Source: Moniliophthora roreri
Lineage: Eukaryota; Basidiomycota; Agaricomycetes; Agaricales; Marasmiaceae
Direction of reading: 5' to 3'
DNA: 64,000 nucleotides
Assembly (NCBI GenBank): GCA_001466705.2
Contig: LATX02000068.1
Coordinates: forward strand, 248,001 to 312,000
Part shown: positions 23,706 through 35,425 of the stretch, in pieces
How positions within the stretch are numbered: the stretch's first letter is position 1
How the letters are laid out: each line of letters opens with the position of its first letter
Position numbers and translations under genes: made by a program
The notes under the pieces: model-generated
What the model saw: only the letters and a program-made list of their open reading frames with translations
Told to the model about the DNA's origin: nothing
Databases searched by the model: none

Positions 23706-26700
23706 CTACTCAAAAATATGGGCATCCAACATTCTTCGTCTTTGCATCAATTCCATCTCGCTAATCTTGTGTCCCGCCTGAGGCCTAGGTCCTGGAGATT
23801 TCAACTTATTCTCTTCCCCTAAGCCCTGGGTGGACTGTTCCTCTGAGACAGGCGACGCCACGTAGCTTGACTGCTTCTCATGCATCCCCAAAACACCCCC
23901 ATTCCCACTCTGATATCTCTTCGTCACAAAGGTGATCCCAAAGTCATCGGCATCACTTTCTTGAGCATACGGGGAAGCTACTCCCTTTGAGTTTCCGCTG
24001 GCTGTTGCCACGGGCGAGACTCTACCGCTCCCCCATTTCTGGAATGCATCGCCAATACAATCGGCTTGGTCCTCGATGACGGCTTTCGCTTCATGCATGA
24101 GGGTGCCCATCTGTAGGTATCCATGACTCCACCCTGATAATAGGATCAGGTTATGAATGTCAATGACATCAAGCGATGATGGGAGAAACCTACCTGCGAA
24201 GAGTGTCAATTGGACCCAATCATCTTCATTGGCCAATTTATCTCGCTCTGCTTGTAGTTGTTCTGCATGTTCTGGGGAGACAGCCTCCCTCACACTCATG
24301 CGCAACTCCTCACCGAAACGAGCGCTCTTTCCAGAGAGGGCAAGATCCAGCTCAATCTTCCTGTTGCGCTTAGCTTCTCGCACACGACCTGTCAAGGCGT
24401 CATTTTCTCTGCACAACGTGAGTAAAGCTAGAAACATACCTGCTAGTAGGATAGAATCGTCATTGAAAGGGTCGGCCTCACCACAGAAGAGCAGGAGTGG
24501 CGGAAATCCAGCAAGAAGCGAAGCAGGTGCCAGCAATGGAGAGATGTAGTAATTGGTGGCGAAATCAGGATTTCGGTAGGGGCCTGCAATACCAAATCAG
24601 TGAACATTACCAATCAATTCAGTTTAGATACACACCGACATACAGGAGAGCCATCGCTCGCATCTACAGTCTCACTGTCAGTATCAGGAAGCCAACAAAG
24701 GCAATTACTTACCATACTGGGTGTGACGATCCTGTCCTGGAAATACCCAGTTCGGCTTGTCAAAGTAAGTCTCGTGCCAATGCGTTCTTTTGGTCGACTA
24801 CCATGGGACTTGGCCATATTATCTGCCTCAATGACTGCAGCCGAGAGTTCCTCCTGATGCTCTTCCACTATAGCAGGATGATTGTAAATGACTCGATCCT
24901 GAAGCGGTCTATCTTCTTCTCGCTGAAGATGGCCATATACATCGTCCTCGAACCAGTCGCCTTCCGGGGAGGTCATTCGTAACGCTGATGTGGAGCGGCG
25001 CATACGAGGACGGGTTCCTGAGCGTGAATCCTTGGACTCCTTCTTTGAAGGTTGCGTTTCACGATCTCCGTCAAAGCTGCCCGCAAACCCGCGAATCGTG
25101 TCACGCCAACTTCGATTCCTCTTCACACGCCTGGATCGATGTGTCCCAATTGTACTGTCGTCGACCATACTGAGCGGAGAGATATGTTTGAGGTGGTCTT
25201 TCTGCTCAGCAAGTCCAGGTAGATTCCCTGAAGATTGCTCACTGCGGAGAATACGGAGGTTCTCCTGCGACATCCAAGAGCCAAAATTGAAATCCAATGC
25301 TGCGTAATTGAGTAGCAAGGAGATAGGTAGTGGTAGAGCCTTGGCTTTCGAAGAATTGGCCGCATTGTACTCCAGAGACTTTATGACAACGTTCATTGCC
25401 ATCGTGGCCCCAGCGGAGTCACCAGATATGACAATGTCGAGCTTCTTTCCAGACAATCCGACGACGGTACCTTTGGATTCTACCAGCAGTCTATAGATGT
25501 CAAATGCCTCGTCCACTGCAAAGGGATAAGGATCTGAAAGGAAGGTTAATCAATGACGAATTTTGATGTGCTATTTCGCTGACATTCTGGTGCCTTTCCG
25601 TAGTCAATGGAGAGAACAGGTCGTCGAGTGGCGACCGCCCAACTTCTTAAGCGTTCTTCGTGATGCTCAGGTGTCATACAGATGAAACCACCTCCAGGAA
25701 AGTCGAGAACTAGCTCAGTAGCTTCGGATAGTTGATGAACTGGTAAGGCGTAAAATAGATAGGCTGTGATTGGTCGTTGATAGTGTGATGATTTGGGTCT
25801 AGGGAGTATAATTTTGCGTGCTATGGGTAAGGATGGCATCCGCAAACGAGTAAAGGCACGGATCTGGAGGAGAGTCAGAATATGGACTTGAAATAGAAGA
25901 ACCGACTAGCATATGGATTACTAGTTTTCTCCCAAGTAGCTAAATAGTAAACATGATAAATATCGCAGACTGGGATACAGAACCAAGTCGTACCTCTAAG
26001 CATCTCTACGGTGGGAACTGCGCGAAAACGACGAAGCTACAATCCCCATGAACGGACTGTTGTAAAATAAATAATGTACTCCTCACCTTCTCATCGCCTT
26101 CATTAGCATAGATAATATAGTACACTGAGAATAATAAGGAACATATATCGCGCAGCCTAATGAAAGGAGAAACAGTGAGCAGTGATTCCAAGCTAGAAAC
26201 TGGGAACGTGCCATTTCGGTCGTATTGACAATGCAGTCGCAAATCCCGCATCAAGTCCTGTTACGAGCCAGGTAGCACGATAATACGATGGTGAATACTG
26301 TTACAAGCTTGAATGTCCGTATATCGATGTCAGACCACTTGGGAACGTACGAGACGAGCCAAAGGTTCAGGTGCTGTCTAATTTTAATAACGAGATTGAA
26401 AGATCATAAAATGCCACTCACCGCTCAAGCCCAAAATCTTATCAAGATTGCGGATAGCATAAACGGTCGTTAGAGTGCTGAGGATAATTTGCCAGGGTGT
26501 GTATCGTTCTGTGGGTTGATGAGGGTTTGGGAAAGAGCCGATGAAAGAAAATTATGGTACTGAGAGCGCTGTTTGCTTTCCTGAGACTGAGGAATCGAGG
26601 AGGGCCAGCACTGCCGCGAACGATCCGCCAAATCCAGAAAAGCAGAACAAGAAAGACCTGTAGAGCATTCAGCACTGGATCAAGGAAAGACGAAGACTCG

Positions 26701-26757
26701 CTGAACTTGGGTACGCTTCCAAGAAGGATTAGGACGACCAAAGAGGTGGTCTATCAT
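23706..26757 (-). CDS. Hormone-sensitive-lipase-like alpha/beta hydrolase with N-terminal membrane region
   Basis: The gene encodes a lipase/esterase of the HSL type. The ATG at 26755-26757 gives MIDHLFGRPNPSWKRTQ, joined to the hydrophobic VFLVLLFWIWRIVRG, suggesting membrane attachment. A second membrane-like region follows (RDICSLLFSVYYIIYANEGD). The catalytic domain shows LVLDFPGGGFICM, where the usual oxyanion HGGG reads PGGG, then VLSIDYGKAPE. The nucleophile elbow is GDSAGATMAMN, the acid lies in GEADPFNDDS and the histidine in GWSHGYLQMG. About 150 mostly charged residues rich in Arg/Ser are inserted between elbow and acid, likely disordered. The C-terminus ends MELMQRRRMLDAHIFE. Neutral-lipid ester hydrolysis is the likely role; the substrate is unknown. 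It is divergent from taspase with 129 bases between starts. Confidence 0.85.
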
Positions 26758-26886
26758 GATCGGTAGAGCAGAAGAAGGCTTGCAGGAGGCGAACAGCGAT
26801 CCATATTAAAGCAGTACAGGTGCATGGAGCAAATCGCATGTGATTTTCTGCTCTCAACGGAATTGCGTCAAAGTGGAACAGACAAT

Positions 26887-28181
26887 ATGTCGTTTATCGC
26901 AGTTCATGGTGGTGCTGGAAACCACAGCGTTGCTAATGAATCTCTGCTTAAACGGTCCATGCGACGGTAACTGTCAACTTTTCGTGTCGGTAATGAGCTA
27001 ATCGTATTCTCATACAGTGCGTGTCGGAAAGCTCTGGAGGCACGCTTCGCATTGGACATGGTGGAACACGCGATTGCTGATTTAGAGGATGACGAGCTCT
27101 TCAATGCAGGTATATATCCAGCGGTAGCTCTGAACATTTATCTCTAAATGCTACAGGCTATGGCTCGAACTTGACATTCGATGGGACAACGGAGTGCGAT
27201 GCGAGTGTGATGGACGGCAGTCAAGGATTTGGCGGCGTTGGATCTGTATCTGGTGCGGACGTCCCTACGATAAATTTGAGAGAGCGTGTGCCTTGACATT
27301 GTCCAGCTTCATAGGGATCAAAAACCCTGTTTGTCTCGCGAGACGCGTCCTAGAGTACTCGCGGACTGTGGACCCGCTTGACCGTATTCCACCCTTATTC
27401 CTTGTCTCTGAAGGTGCTAAATCCTTTGCATCGCGCCACTATGACCCGAAAAAGTCCATGCTAGTTCCTTCCGAATCATTAGTGTCTCCTAAGTCCAAAG
27501 AAAATTGGTCCCGCTGGAGGGAGCGTTATGATCGAGGAGATCTGACCCCGGGTGAACTCAGTGATATTCAAGATACTGTAGGATCGGTTTCTCTCGTGGG
27601 TATAAGTTCTGCTGCTGGAGTGTCTAGTGGAGGTTTATTGCTCAAACTTCCTGGGCGTGTTGGTGAAGTGAGTTCAATCTCACTGTTACTTTTTGCTGTC
27701 TGAACGATCCTACTAGGCTTGTATCTTTGGGTCAGGATGTTGGGCAGAAGATACGGAAGAATGTTCAGTTGCAGTCAGCGTTTCAGGTGCCGGTGAACAC
27801 ATAATGCGCGCATCCTTAGCACGTACACTTTCAAAGGCCATCGTTTCGGAAACTCCGGATGCGGACCCACACGATATAATACATCGAGTCTTCAAGGAAG
27901 AGTTCTGGATACCCATTAAGCGTCTTGGCGAGGATCACCCGAATGCTGGTATCTTGCTGCTTCTCAGGCAAGGCGATACAGGTAAGAATTATAGTACTCG
28001 ACATGCACAGTTTCTCAAAGCGTCCTCAGCACGTTTGTGGTGCGCTTTCACGACGCCGAGCATGGCTATCGCCTTTGCCTCAGCAAGTAATCCAAAACCC
28101 AAAACTTTCATTCTCCGTCAATCGAAACCTAGTAGCGCACTCGACGAACCACCACTATTCATCACGGCGTTCTCGTTATGA
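26887..28181 (+). CDS. Taspase-like threonine aspartase (N-terminal nucleophile family)
   Basis: The product belongs to the asparaginase-2/taspase family, proteins that self-cleave to expose an N-terminal Thr nucleophile. The ATG at 26887 opens MSFIAVHGGAGNHSVANESL, the family's HGGAG motif. Then come ACRKALEARFALDMVEHAIA, DELFNAGYGSNLTFDG, and GSVSGIKNPVCLARRVLEYS joined over an intron. The autoprocessing site reads DIQDTVGSVSLVGIS, with the Thr codon at 27575-27577, followed by GVSSGGLLLKLPGRVGEACI. The GD-TVG type of site and the long loop before it (GAKSFASRHYDPKKSMLVPS) fit taspase 1 rather than simple asparaginase. In animals taspase cleaves MLL and TFIIA; fungal substrates are not known to me. 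Confidence 0.85.
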
Positions 28182-28363
28182 TACCTACCTTATAATGTAC
28201 TCGGGTTACAATGGATACTGTGAACATTGTCGAAGCGAACTGTGACATAGGTTGTATTTCAACGTGCCCTAGACAAAATCAGATGGACTGGCTTTACAAC
28301 GCAAGGATAATGAGTTACGCGATGTATAATACAGTAAGATGAAGTCGGCTAGTACCCAGTAAG

Positions 28364-29290
28364 TTAATAGGCAATGCTGATGCACTTGTTTGCATACTGA
28401 TCCCATTTGTGCAAAGCTGCATTTGCAACGAAATGGGCAACATCCTTTCTCGACACTGTCCATGCCCCGATTTCACCTTCGCTCACTCTGTATCCGTCTT
28501 TGCCTTCCATCTCGGCCTTACACTCTCCGTCGGTCAAAAAAGCAGGCCGAATCACCAAAACATTCTTCAAACTGCCGGGTTGAGGTAGACCTGGAATTTC
28601 GGTCCAACTTGGACCTAGGATGTCTTCATCAGGCTCGCCGTCTTCTGCATTCCAAGGCCACCCGGTACAACGATGCACAATGCGTTCGACGCCGACTTTG
28701 TCTTTATGGGGCATGGCGAGAAAGTGTGCGTAAAAAGGTTTCAAGAGAAGGGGAAGGGATGCATGTGAAGTGCGGGTGAGACCAGTAGAAGATATCACAA
28801 TGACCTTTAAACGTGGAGAAGAGGGCATGGTAGTAAAGGTGTTGAGGAGAGACTGGGTGACCAAATTGTGTGGGGTGATAACGAAGCCTTTGGAGATGGT
28901 GCATTTCGGAGTACCTCCTGAGGGCTTGTTAGCTATCTGCAAGCCAGACTACTAACTGATACTCACCAACTGTGAATAACAGTAGGTCAACACTTCCGTG
29001 TTTTGCGGCATTCTGCCATCCTCTGTTAACGTCAGACTGCACTAAAGCGTCTCCCTTGATAAGATGAGCTTTGCCTGAGGCCACATATTTGCTGATGGTC
29101 TGGTCTTGATCGAAAACAGAGGTGTTTCGAAGAAGGAAAGTGACGGTACATCCGGCATCTAATAGTAATAAACAACGGTCAGTGGTGATTGCAGTAGTGT
29201 TATCGTAACCAACTATGTGCACAGACCTAGAAGGCGGATAGCAGAGAAGTATCCAATGTTTCGAGATCCACCAATCGAGAGAACGTTCAT
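28364..29290 (-). CDS. NAD(P)-binding Rossmann protein, NmrA/atypical SDR type
   Basis: The ATG at 29288-29290 opens MNVLSIGGSRNIGYFSAIRL, a glycine-rich NAD(P)-binding start. Next come DAGCTVTFLLRNTSVFDQDQ, GKAHLIKGDALVQSDVNRGW and DLLLFTVGGTPKCTISKGFV, the usual beta-alpha pattern of atypical short-chain dehydrogenases. VIVISSTGLTRTSHASLPLL resembles the active-site strand, but no canonical YxxxK is evident. The end SRKDVAHFVANAALHKW is also typical. About 275 residues in at least three exons. Related fungal proteins are described only as NAD(P)-binding; the substrate is not inferable. Confidence 0.8.
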
Positions 29291-29524
29291 TGTGTAAGGA
29301 GTTGTAGATGTGGGAGTTGTATGTGTTGGGAGGTGTCCTTTGAGAACATGAGCTTTTTATGCATTTTGGTTCAGATTCAGAGCGGAGCGCAGCTAAGCGC
29401 TGAGCACTGCAACGGTTGTAGCCGAGCGCTAAATAGTTACCACGGCTGTAGCCGTAATTTGTCATCCAGACTCGTGATTCACCAAAACGTGATTTCACAG
29501 AGCACTGCTTGGTTTCTACCAACA

Positions 29525-31483
29525 ATGGCTTCTTCCTCAGGTATGTTTCACTGGATCTTCATAGCTCAATACTGTCTGATACTCATTATATAGCTGTCGG
29601 AAAGCTCTCCAGAGAGGAGTTTCGTCGTCAAAAGGATCTCGATGCTGCACGTAAAGCAGGAACTGCTCCAGCCGCCTTGGACGAGGAAGGAAAACCTATA
29701 AATCCTCATATCCCCCGTGCGTTTCCTTCAACAATCTTGATAGTAAATCTACTGTACTAAATCCTTGCACTCTTCAGAGTATATCTCACAAGCCCCGTGG
29801 TACTTGGATACTGGTGCACCTTCTCTCAGCCATCAACGTCGTCGAGACAATGAGAAGGAAAAGGACAAGCTCAACAACTGGTACGACAGAGGTGCAGCTC
29901 AGGGACCAGTAGCGAGAAAGTATCGAAAAGGTGCTTGCGAAAATTGCGGTGCCATGACGCACAAGAAGCAGGACTGCCTCGAACGGCCTCGAAAGAAGGG
30001 CGCGAAATACACCAACAAGGACATTAGACCCGATGAAATTATCCAGGATATGGAGCTGGGATATGATGCCAAGCGAGATAGGTGGAATGGATATGATGTC
30101 TCGGAGCATAGTAAGATATACGAAGAGTATGCTGCCGTGGAAGCTGCGAGGAAGAAATTGAGAGAGGAGGAGATTGATAATCAGACAACGACGGACTTGG
30201 CTGCTGTTCGCAAATTGGCAAAAGCCGGAAAGTCTGAGAAAAAGGATGATCCAGATTTTGGCTCTAGCGACGAAGAAGACGCAGACGAAGATAAATATGC
30301 TGATGCAGCAGACGCTGTCGGACAAAAGCTGGACGCCAAAACACGAATCACCGTTCGAAATCTCCGTATTCGTGAAGACACTGCAAAGTATCTTCTCAAT
30401 CTCGACCCCTCAAGTGCTTACTATGACCCGAAAACTCGTTCCATGCGTGATGCTCCAATCAAGGATATACCTCCCGAAGACGTGTGTAACTACCCCCCTT
30501 TTATCATTGTCTCGACAACTCATTGATCCACAGGCTAAATTTGCTGGGGAGAACTTCTTCCGGTCTACCGGTGAAGCGCCCGCTGTTCAACAATTGCAGC
30601 TTTTCGCATGGCAAGCTGCCGCCAGGGGGAATGATGTTCATCTGAATGCGAATCCCACCCAAGGTGAACTGCTTCACCAAGAGTTCAAGCAAAAACGGGA
30701 AGAATTGAAGGAGACCTCGAAGGAAAGCATCCTTGCCAAGTACGGTGGTGAGCAGTATCTGCAAACGGCACCGAAGGAACTCCTTCAGGGTCAAACTGAG
30801 AACTATGTTGAGTATTCTCGAACGGGTCAGGTTATCAAAGGGCGAGAACGGGCGAAAGCACGCTCAAAGTACCCCGAAGACGGTACGTTTAACAGTTCTT
30901 TATTGCCAGAATGTGTTCTAACTCGTTTCACTAGTACTGATCAACAACCATACATGTATATGGGGCTCTTGGTACGACCCTTCTTCTGGGTTATGGGGTT
31001 ACGCTTGTTGCCAGTCGACGATCCATGTGTCATATTGCTCCGGCCAGGAGGGTATTGAAGCAGCCAGAGCCTCGAGCGCTCAGAACTTGCTAGCCAGTAC
31101 CTCGGAATCCAATACCGCTACAGCAATGCCGGCCCCAACGTCGGTTACGGAGAAATCAAGCAACAAAGTAGAGCAGAACTACTCCAAGAAACGGGTTGGT
31201 GAAGGAGACGTCAAGCTAGATCCTGAAAGGTTGGTTCGTGCCGTTGAAGCTGAAAAAAGGAGTAGAGGGAATGACGACGGCCGTGAAACGTCAGGCAAAA
31301 AGAGGAAGGTTGACGGGGGTACCACAGGCTCTCATGATGTTACGGAAGAAGAGCTTGGTTCGTCCCTCATTTTCTCTGGACTGCTGTACAATAAGCTCAA
31401 CTTTTTCTATAGAGGCGTACCGTATGTCACGCAGAATGACAGAGGATCCTATGGCAAACTATGTAGATCAAGGAGACTATTGA
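29525..31483 (+). CDS. SLU7: Pre-mRNA splicing factor Slu7
   Basis: Slu7 acts in the second step of splicing, in 3' splice-site choice. A tiny first exon (MASSS, from the ATG at 29525) is joined to [20 protein letters not shown]. The core carries [20 protein letters not shown], then the CCHC zinc knuckle [20 protein letters not shown], then [20 protein letters not shown]. Further exons give [20 protein letters not shown] and [20 protein letters not shown]. The end is ASVSTR-like basic sequence reaching [15 protein letters not shown] with a stop at 31481-31483. All family landmarks are present and intact. It is divergent from the NmrA-like gene with 234 bases between starts. Confidence 0.95.
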
Positions 31484-31683
31484 TCATTTTCCCTGCATAC
31501 TTTGTATATCTTAGCCGCGTTATTCTCCTGTTAATTGTACTTTGCATAAGGAATCCCATTTTTTGCTCTGTCGAGTTGTGAACTTGTAACAATAGAAACA
31601 CGTGTCGTTGACTCGCGTCCTCGAGGCGAACCGATATTGAAGTCAAACTTGAACACAACCCTCATGTATCTCTTGGCTTGACT

Positions 31684-32625
31684 ATGTTCACTGCGCCTGC
31701 TCTACTTTTGGGTCTCAGTGCACGTTTACTCTTGGACTATGTCTCCCGATCGGGGGCAGAGCAAAATTTTCGCGATTTCTTCATGGTTGGCCTCTGGGAG
31801 GGCGTACTCTGGTGTACAGTGAAGAGTCACGATTTGGCTATTCCCGCAGCCATTGGTATCGCAGCCAAGGAGTTTATCGAATTCAACTTTACCCACAACT
31901 CTTTCCGGTCCATTATATCCCTCCTCGGAATCGTCATAGGTGCCATAGGCACCGACCTTCTGTCGGGAATTATCGACCAGCCCACAGACAGCAACAAACG
32001 CTCCCCCTCCAAGTCCCATCACCATTCGTCCTCGGGAAATACACGCAGTCATGAACGGGAACGAGAGCGAAGGAGTTCTCGACATTCCCGTTCCGCTTTT
32101 CATGGGAACGGTGACATGCGATATCGTCCACCTCGTCGAACGACTTCAGACATCACTTCCGTTGACTCTGAATCAGAATTAATTGGTCCCAAGGCAACCA
32201 TGTCGCCCATTGAGCGCGAGGTAGCCGCTTTGCGAGCCCGTGCTTCGCTGGCAGACAGTGAACGACGTCGGTTCAAGGAGGAGAAAAAATGGGCTTTAGC
32301 AGAAGGAAACATGGAACGGGCGAAGGAGTTGAAGTGGCAAGTGAAGAGATATTCCGCTCTTATGAAAAGTTTTCACCGGGAGGCGGACAATAAGCTGTTG
32401 GAAGGTGTGCTTACTTTTGCCATTTCCATTGTACTCGTACTCAATGTCTGCGCAGCATCGGGATCAGGGTCTCGAACAAGACTGCCCACCATAGAGGAGA
32501 AGAACGATACCGTACCAGGAACCTCAAACGGACACCACAGGAGCAGCAGGAACGATCATCCTACCGTCAGTGTCGATATCTCGCCATCTCAACTCAAATC
32601 AGCCATTAGAGTCAACGTTCGATAG
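31684..32625 (+). CDS. Uncharacterised membrane protein with DUF1771-like helical segment
   Basis: The ATG at 31684 starts MFTAPALLLGLSARLLLDYV, and a second hydrophobic region is IISLLGIVIGAIGTDLLSGI, so the N-terminus is probably membrane bound. A basic, His/Arg/Ser-rich linker follows (HERERERRSSRHSRSAFHGN). A helical segment from LRARASLADSERRRFKEEKK to AKELKWQVKRYSALMKSFHR then resembles DUF1771, the helical partner of Smr domains, but no Smr domain is present. Bases 32405-32455 could be a 51-base intron (gtgtgc to cgcag). If kept, they encode a hydrophobic stretch, VLTFAISIVLVLNVCA. Function is unknown; the domain match is a visual resemblance. Confidence 0.65.
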   Translation: MFTAPALLLGLSARLLLDYVSRSGAEQNFRDFFMVGLWEGVLWCTVKSHDLAIPAAIGIAAKEFIEFNFTHNSFRSIISLLGIVIGAIGTDLLSGIIDQPTDSNKRSPSKSHHHSSSGNTRSHERERERRSSRHSRSAFHGNGDMRYRPPRRTTSDITSVDSESELIGPKATMSPIEREVAALRARASLADSERRRFKEEKKWALAEGNMERAKELKWQVKRYSALMKSFHREADNKLLEGVLTFAISIVLVLNVCAASGSGSRTRLPTIEEKNDTVPGTSNGHHRSSRNDHPTVSVDISPSQLKSAIRVNVR

Positions 32626-33059
32626 CACTTGTGGAAAGGAAACAAGGTATGAGGAATATATCGTTTTACATGTCGATCTCATTCCTATATTAGTAACCCT
32701 TGGCAAAGCGAAGCCTTCATACTGTAGCGATACCGCCGACACACCTTAGTTTTTGAAAGATCATAGAGGATCTTCCGTGTCATGATAGGACTCAACAAGA
32801 GGTTTGAAGCGACGGATGGGTCTACGAGGTTACGATTTGCTATGAATCACGAATTCTTATACCATTCTCCCGACAGTTTCGGGACGGGTATTATTTCATT
32901 AGTAGATGGACTGGATACCCAGATGGACGTAGTGGTAGGTTACACATATCGTTTATTGCCATGAGAAATCTTAAGAATCGGATGTACGTAGGCCCATTGA
33001 AAGCTCGGTACAGCCTTACATATATATTTGATTCGATAATGATACACACTCCACACATT
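32626..33059. other. Convergent 3' region
   Basis: This gap lies between the tail-to-tail membrane-protein gene and galactokinase. I saw only short chance frames. Confidence 0.5.
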
Positions 33060-35030
33060 CTAAGGCTCGAATCTGAACACTGCAGAGAAGCATGTCAGAC
33101 AGTCAATATTTATGCACCTACGCTTTCAACTCACCACACGCTCCACTACTCGGCTTTGTCGCAAAGATAACTTCCTTCAATGCGTCTCCGCTCAACCCCT
33201 TGTACGGCGGATACGCTTCAGCGACTCTCTTGATAAACGCATCTACGTCGTCTTCTGCAACCAGTGAAACCGTACATCCGCCCCATCCAGCGCCTGTTTG
33301 GAGTTGTGCTTATCAGCGGTTGAGAAATCAACCGAGAAGACGTAGATTTTACCGGTGAGTCGACTGCCGAAGGCACCTGCATCTCTTGCGAGGTGCGTGA
33401 GCTGGTTAAGTTCTGGGCAAGAGCACTCGTACAAGTCATTGCACGACGCTTGGGATTCATTCATTAACTTTCCAAGTTGCCTGATCACGTCCCCAGTAGA
33501 GGAGGATAGACATGCTTGACGGAATTGCAGAACCCTCAGTGCCTCACTGAACACATGTTTAGCGCGCTTGTATAACTGGAAATGAGTTGCTTCCACTGAG
33601 TGGATTTCAGACTATAGTTTTCGGAAACAGGAACAGGAAAACTTACCTTCAACCCAAGATAAGTAGATCTCTTCAAATGCCTCTTTCGATAATCCTGTCT
33701 TTTCGATCATCTCTTCCAAAGTCACGCCCAGTTGTCCTTGCTCCTGCTTGGCTGGCTTGAGGACGTCCAGCTTACCGGAAATCTTTTCGAGTGACCCTAG
33801 CAACTTGTCCTCTCCTAGTGCGCCTACAGCTTTATCTTCTCCTACCCAGCGACCCAAAACTTCACGAAGCTGGATTTTCTCCTTTTCGTCCACCATGACA
33901 CCCAAGTGCTTAGCCAATACTCTAGCAGCTGCCAATGTTTCTATAACGCGGAGATTGTAGTTCCTCTTGGCAGTAACCGCCTTATCAGAGACCACCAACG
34001 AGTTAGCACATACGAATACAGCTCCTGGTGGGATGGGTACAGGGGATGCAGCGAGTGAAGGGAAGAACGAGATATATAGTGCTGATGAGGGTATAGAGAT
34101 GACGGAGGCTGCTTGATCCATTCCTCCAGAGTTTACACCAACACGATATTCGTTGGCTACAGCGAGAGACACCAGCTGACCTTTGGTGACCTTTTGATCT
34201 GGTGAAAGCTATGTTTTGCATCGGGGTAAGGCTTTGGTTGAACGCCTCTAAACTTGGATTCGCACCTTGCCATTGACAGCCAAAAACGTTAAAGTACTTG
34301 CGACAACCATGGCTGCGCTGCTACTTAACCCAGACCCCGCAGGTACAGTTCCAGTAACGAGCAAGTCGACAGGAATAGGTAAGTTCTCTCCTGCGCCTCC
34401 TGAGAAATAGGCGTTGAGCACGCCCTATCGCCCATTAATTAGCACAGGGGAAACGAAAGGGCAAGGCAGAAGCGCACATAGTACCCAGCCTTTACATAGC
34501 TCTCCCATCGCAATTCCTTCTTATTGATATCCAGATGCCATTCCTCGATATGTACTTGCCCTTCTGTCACACTACCGCGCCGTTGTTGGGAGGGTGCAAA
34601 AGTCTGGCGCGTATATTTAGCATGAGCGTTCTCCGCCACAACGTGTCCTGGTTCGTGCATTTCAAGCTTGCGCGGTGCGCAAGCGATCAGAATATCCTGC
34701 TCGATGGCTGCAGGAAGAACACAGAAGAGGCAGTAGTCGATGTGTTCGCCTGACCAGTACTCGTTTTTAGATCCTACTCTAGTTTAGAGTTAATACGCAT
34801 ACCTATGAGACTAATTCGATATCCTTAGTGCGAAGATCCAAGAGAAAGCGATCAGAGACGCACTTAACCCGTCCCGGAGCTCTAACAATCCACTCTGGCT
34901 TTCGACCAAATTTCTTGGCGAAGTTTTCCGCTAGATCATTCCATCTTTGCGCGTGGTTCAACGTTGTACCCAGATTCTGGAAGACGTCGTTGAGGGAAGT
35001 GTAAATTGGGACAAGTTCTGTCGCACTCAT
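33060..35030 (-). CDS. GAL1: Galactokinase
   Basis: Galactokinase phosphorylates galactose at C1 in the Leloir pathway. The ATG at 35028-35030 gives [20 protein letters not shown] and then [10 protein letters not shown]. The signature GRVNLIGEHIDY is assembled from three exons, the middle one only 8 bases (34803-34810). The ATP-binding motif is [20 protein letters not shown], followed by [20 protein letters not shown], and the C-terminal motif is [21 protein letters not shown] last exon completes SGACVFRFEP (stop at 33060-33062) across an intron starting gtgagttga. Length is roughly 520 residues, typical for fungal GAL1. All substrate motifs are intact. No other GAL gene lies in the window. 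Confidence 0.95.
34803..34810 (-). other. 8-base microexon of galactokinase
   Basis: On the minus strand the exon reads tctcatag. The preceding exon ends in GRV plus two bases, and the next begins gcgaacac. Joining all three gives GRVNLIGEH exactly. The flanking introns, 34811-34863 and 34750-34802, are 53 bases each and have clean GT and AG ends (gtgcgt...attag; gtatgc...gtcag). Leaving it out breaks both motif and frame. Confidence 0.85.
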
Positions 35031-35425
35031 GGTAAAGGGCGAAGGTTATCGATGGATTAGATACGGATGATGTCGTGACCTGTGATTTTCGAATCGAGTT
35101 TGATTTTTATGGGCAACTTGTGCCTATCCCTGTGGTGGCGCATATATGGGAACTCGAAGTGAAGTCATGGGGAGCGCCAATCGGATAATTGAGGCGGGTG
35201 TATAAGCCAGTACTCACGGTGATCATGATGGCCTTTTACTATTCCAAGCAAGTACAATTTATACGTTAATACAGTTGAAGCGAAGAACCAACAAGACGAG
35301 AGTGTAATAATAAACAAGGTATCGACAGAAGAAGGCTGATAGGTAGAATAGCTTGAACAACAATGAATACAGTAAGGAGGTGAATACAGAATCTAGCCAC
35401 TTTGATTAGGCACCCTGGTGCGTTA
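35031..35425. other. Intergenic region upstream of galactokinase
   Basis: This 395-base gap separates the 5' end of GAL1 from the 3' end of CHD1. It should hold the GAL1 promoter. I recognise no known galactose-regulator site in it. Confidence 0.45.

Noticed and set aside
34796..35030. Reading of galactokinase exon 1 to a stop after ELVS, suggesting a truncated gene
   Set aside because: The stop lies past the donor at 34863; the microexon model restores the complete galactokinase signature.
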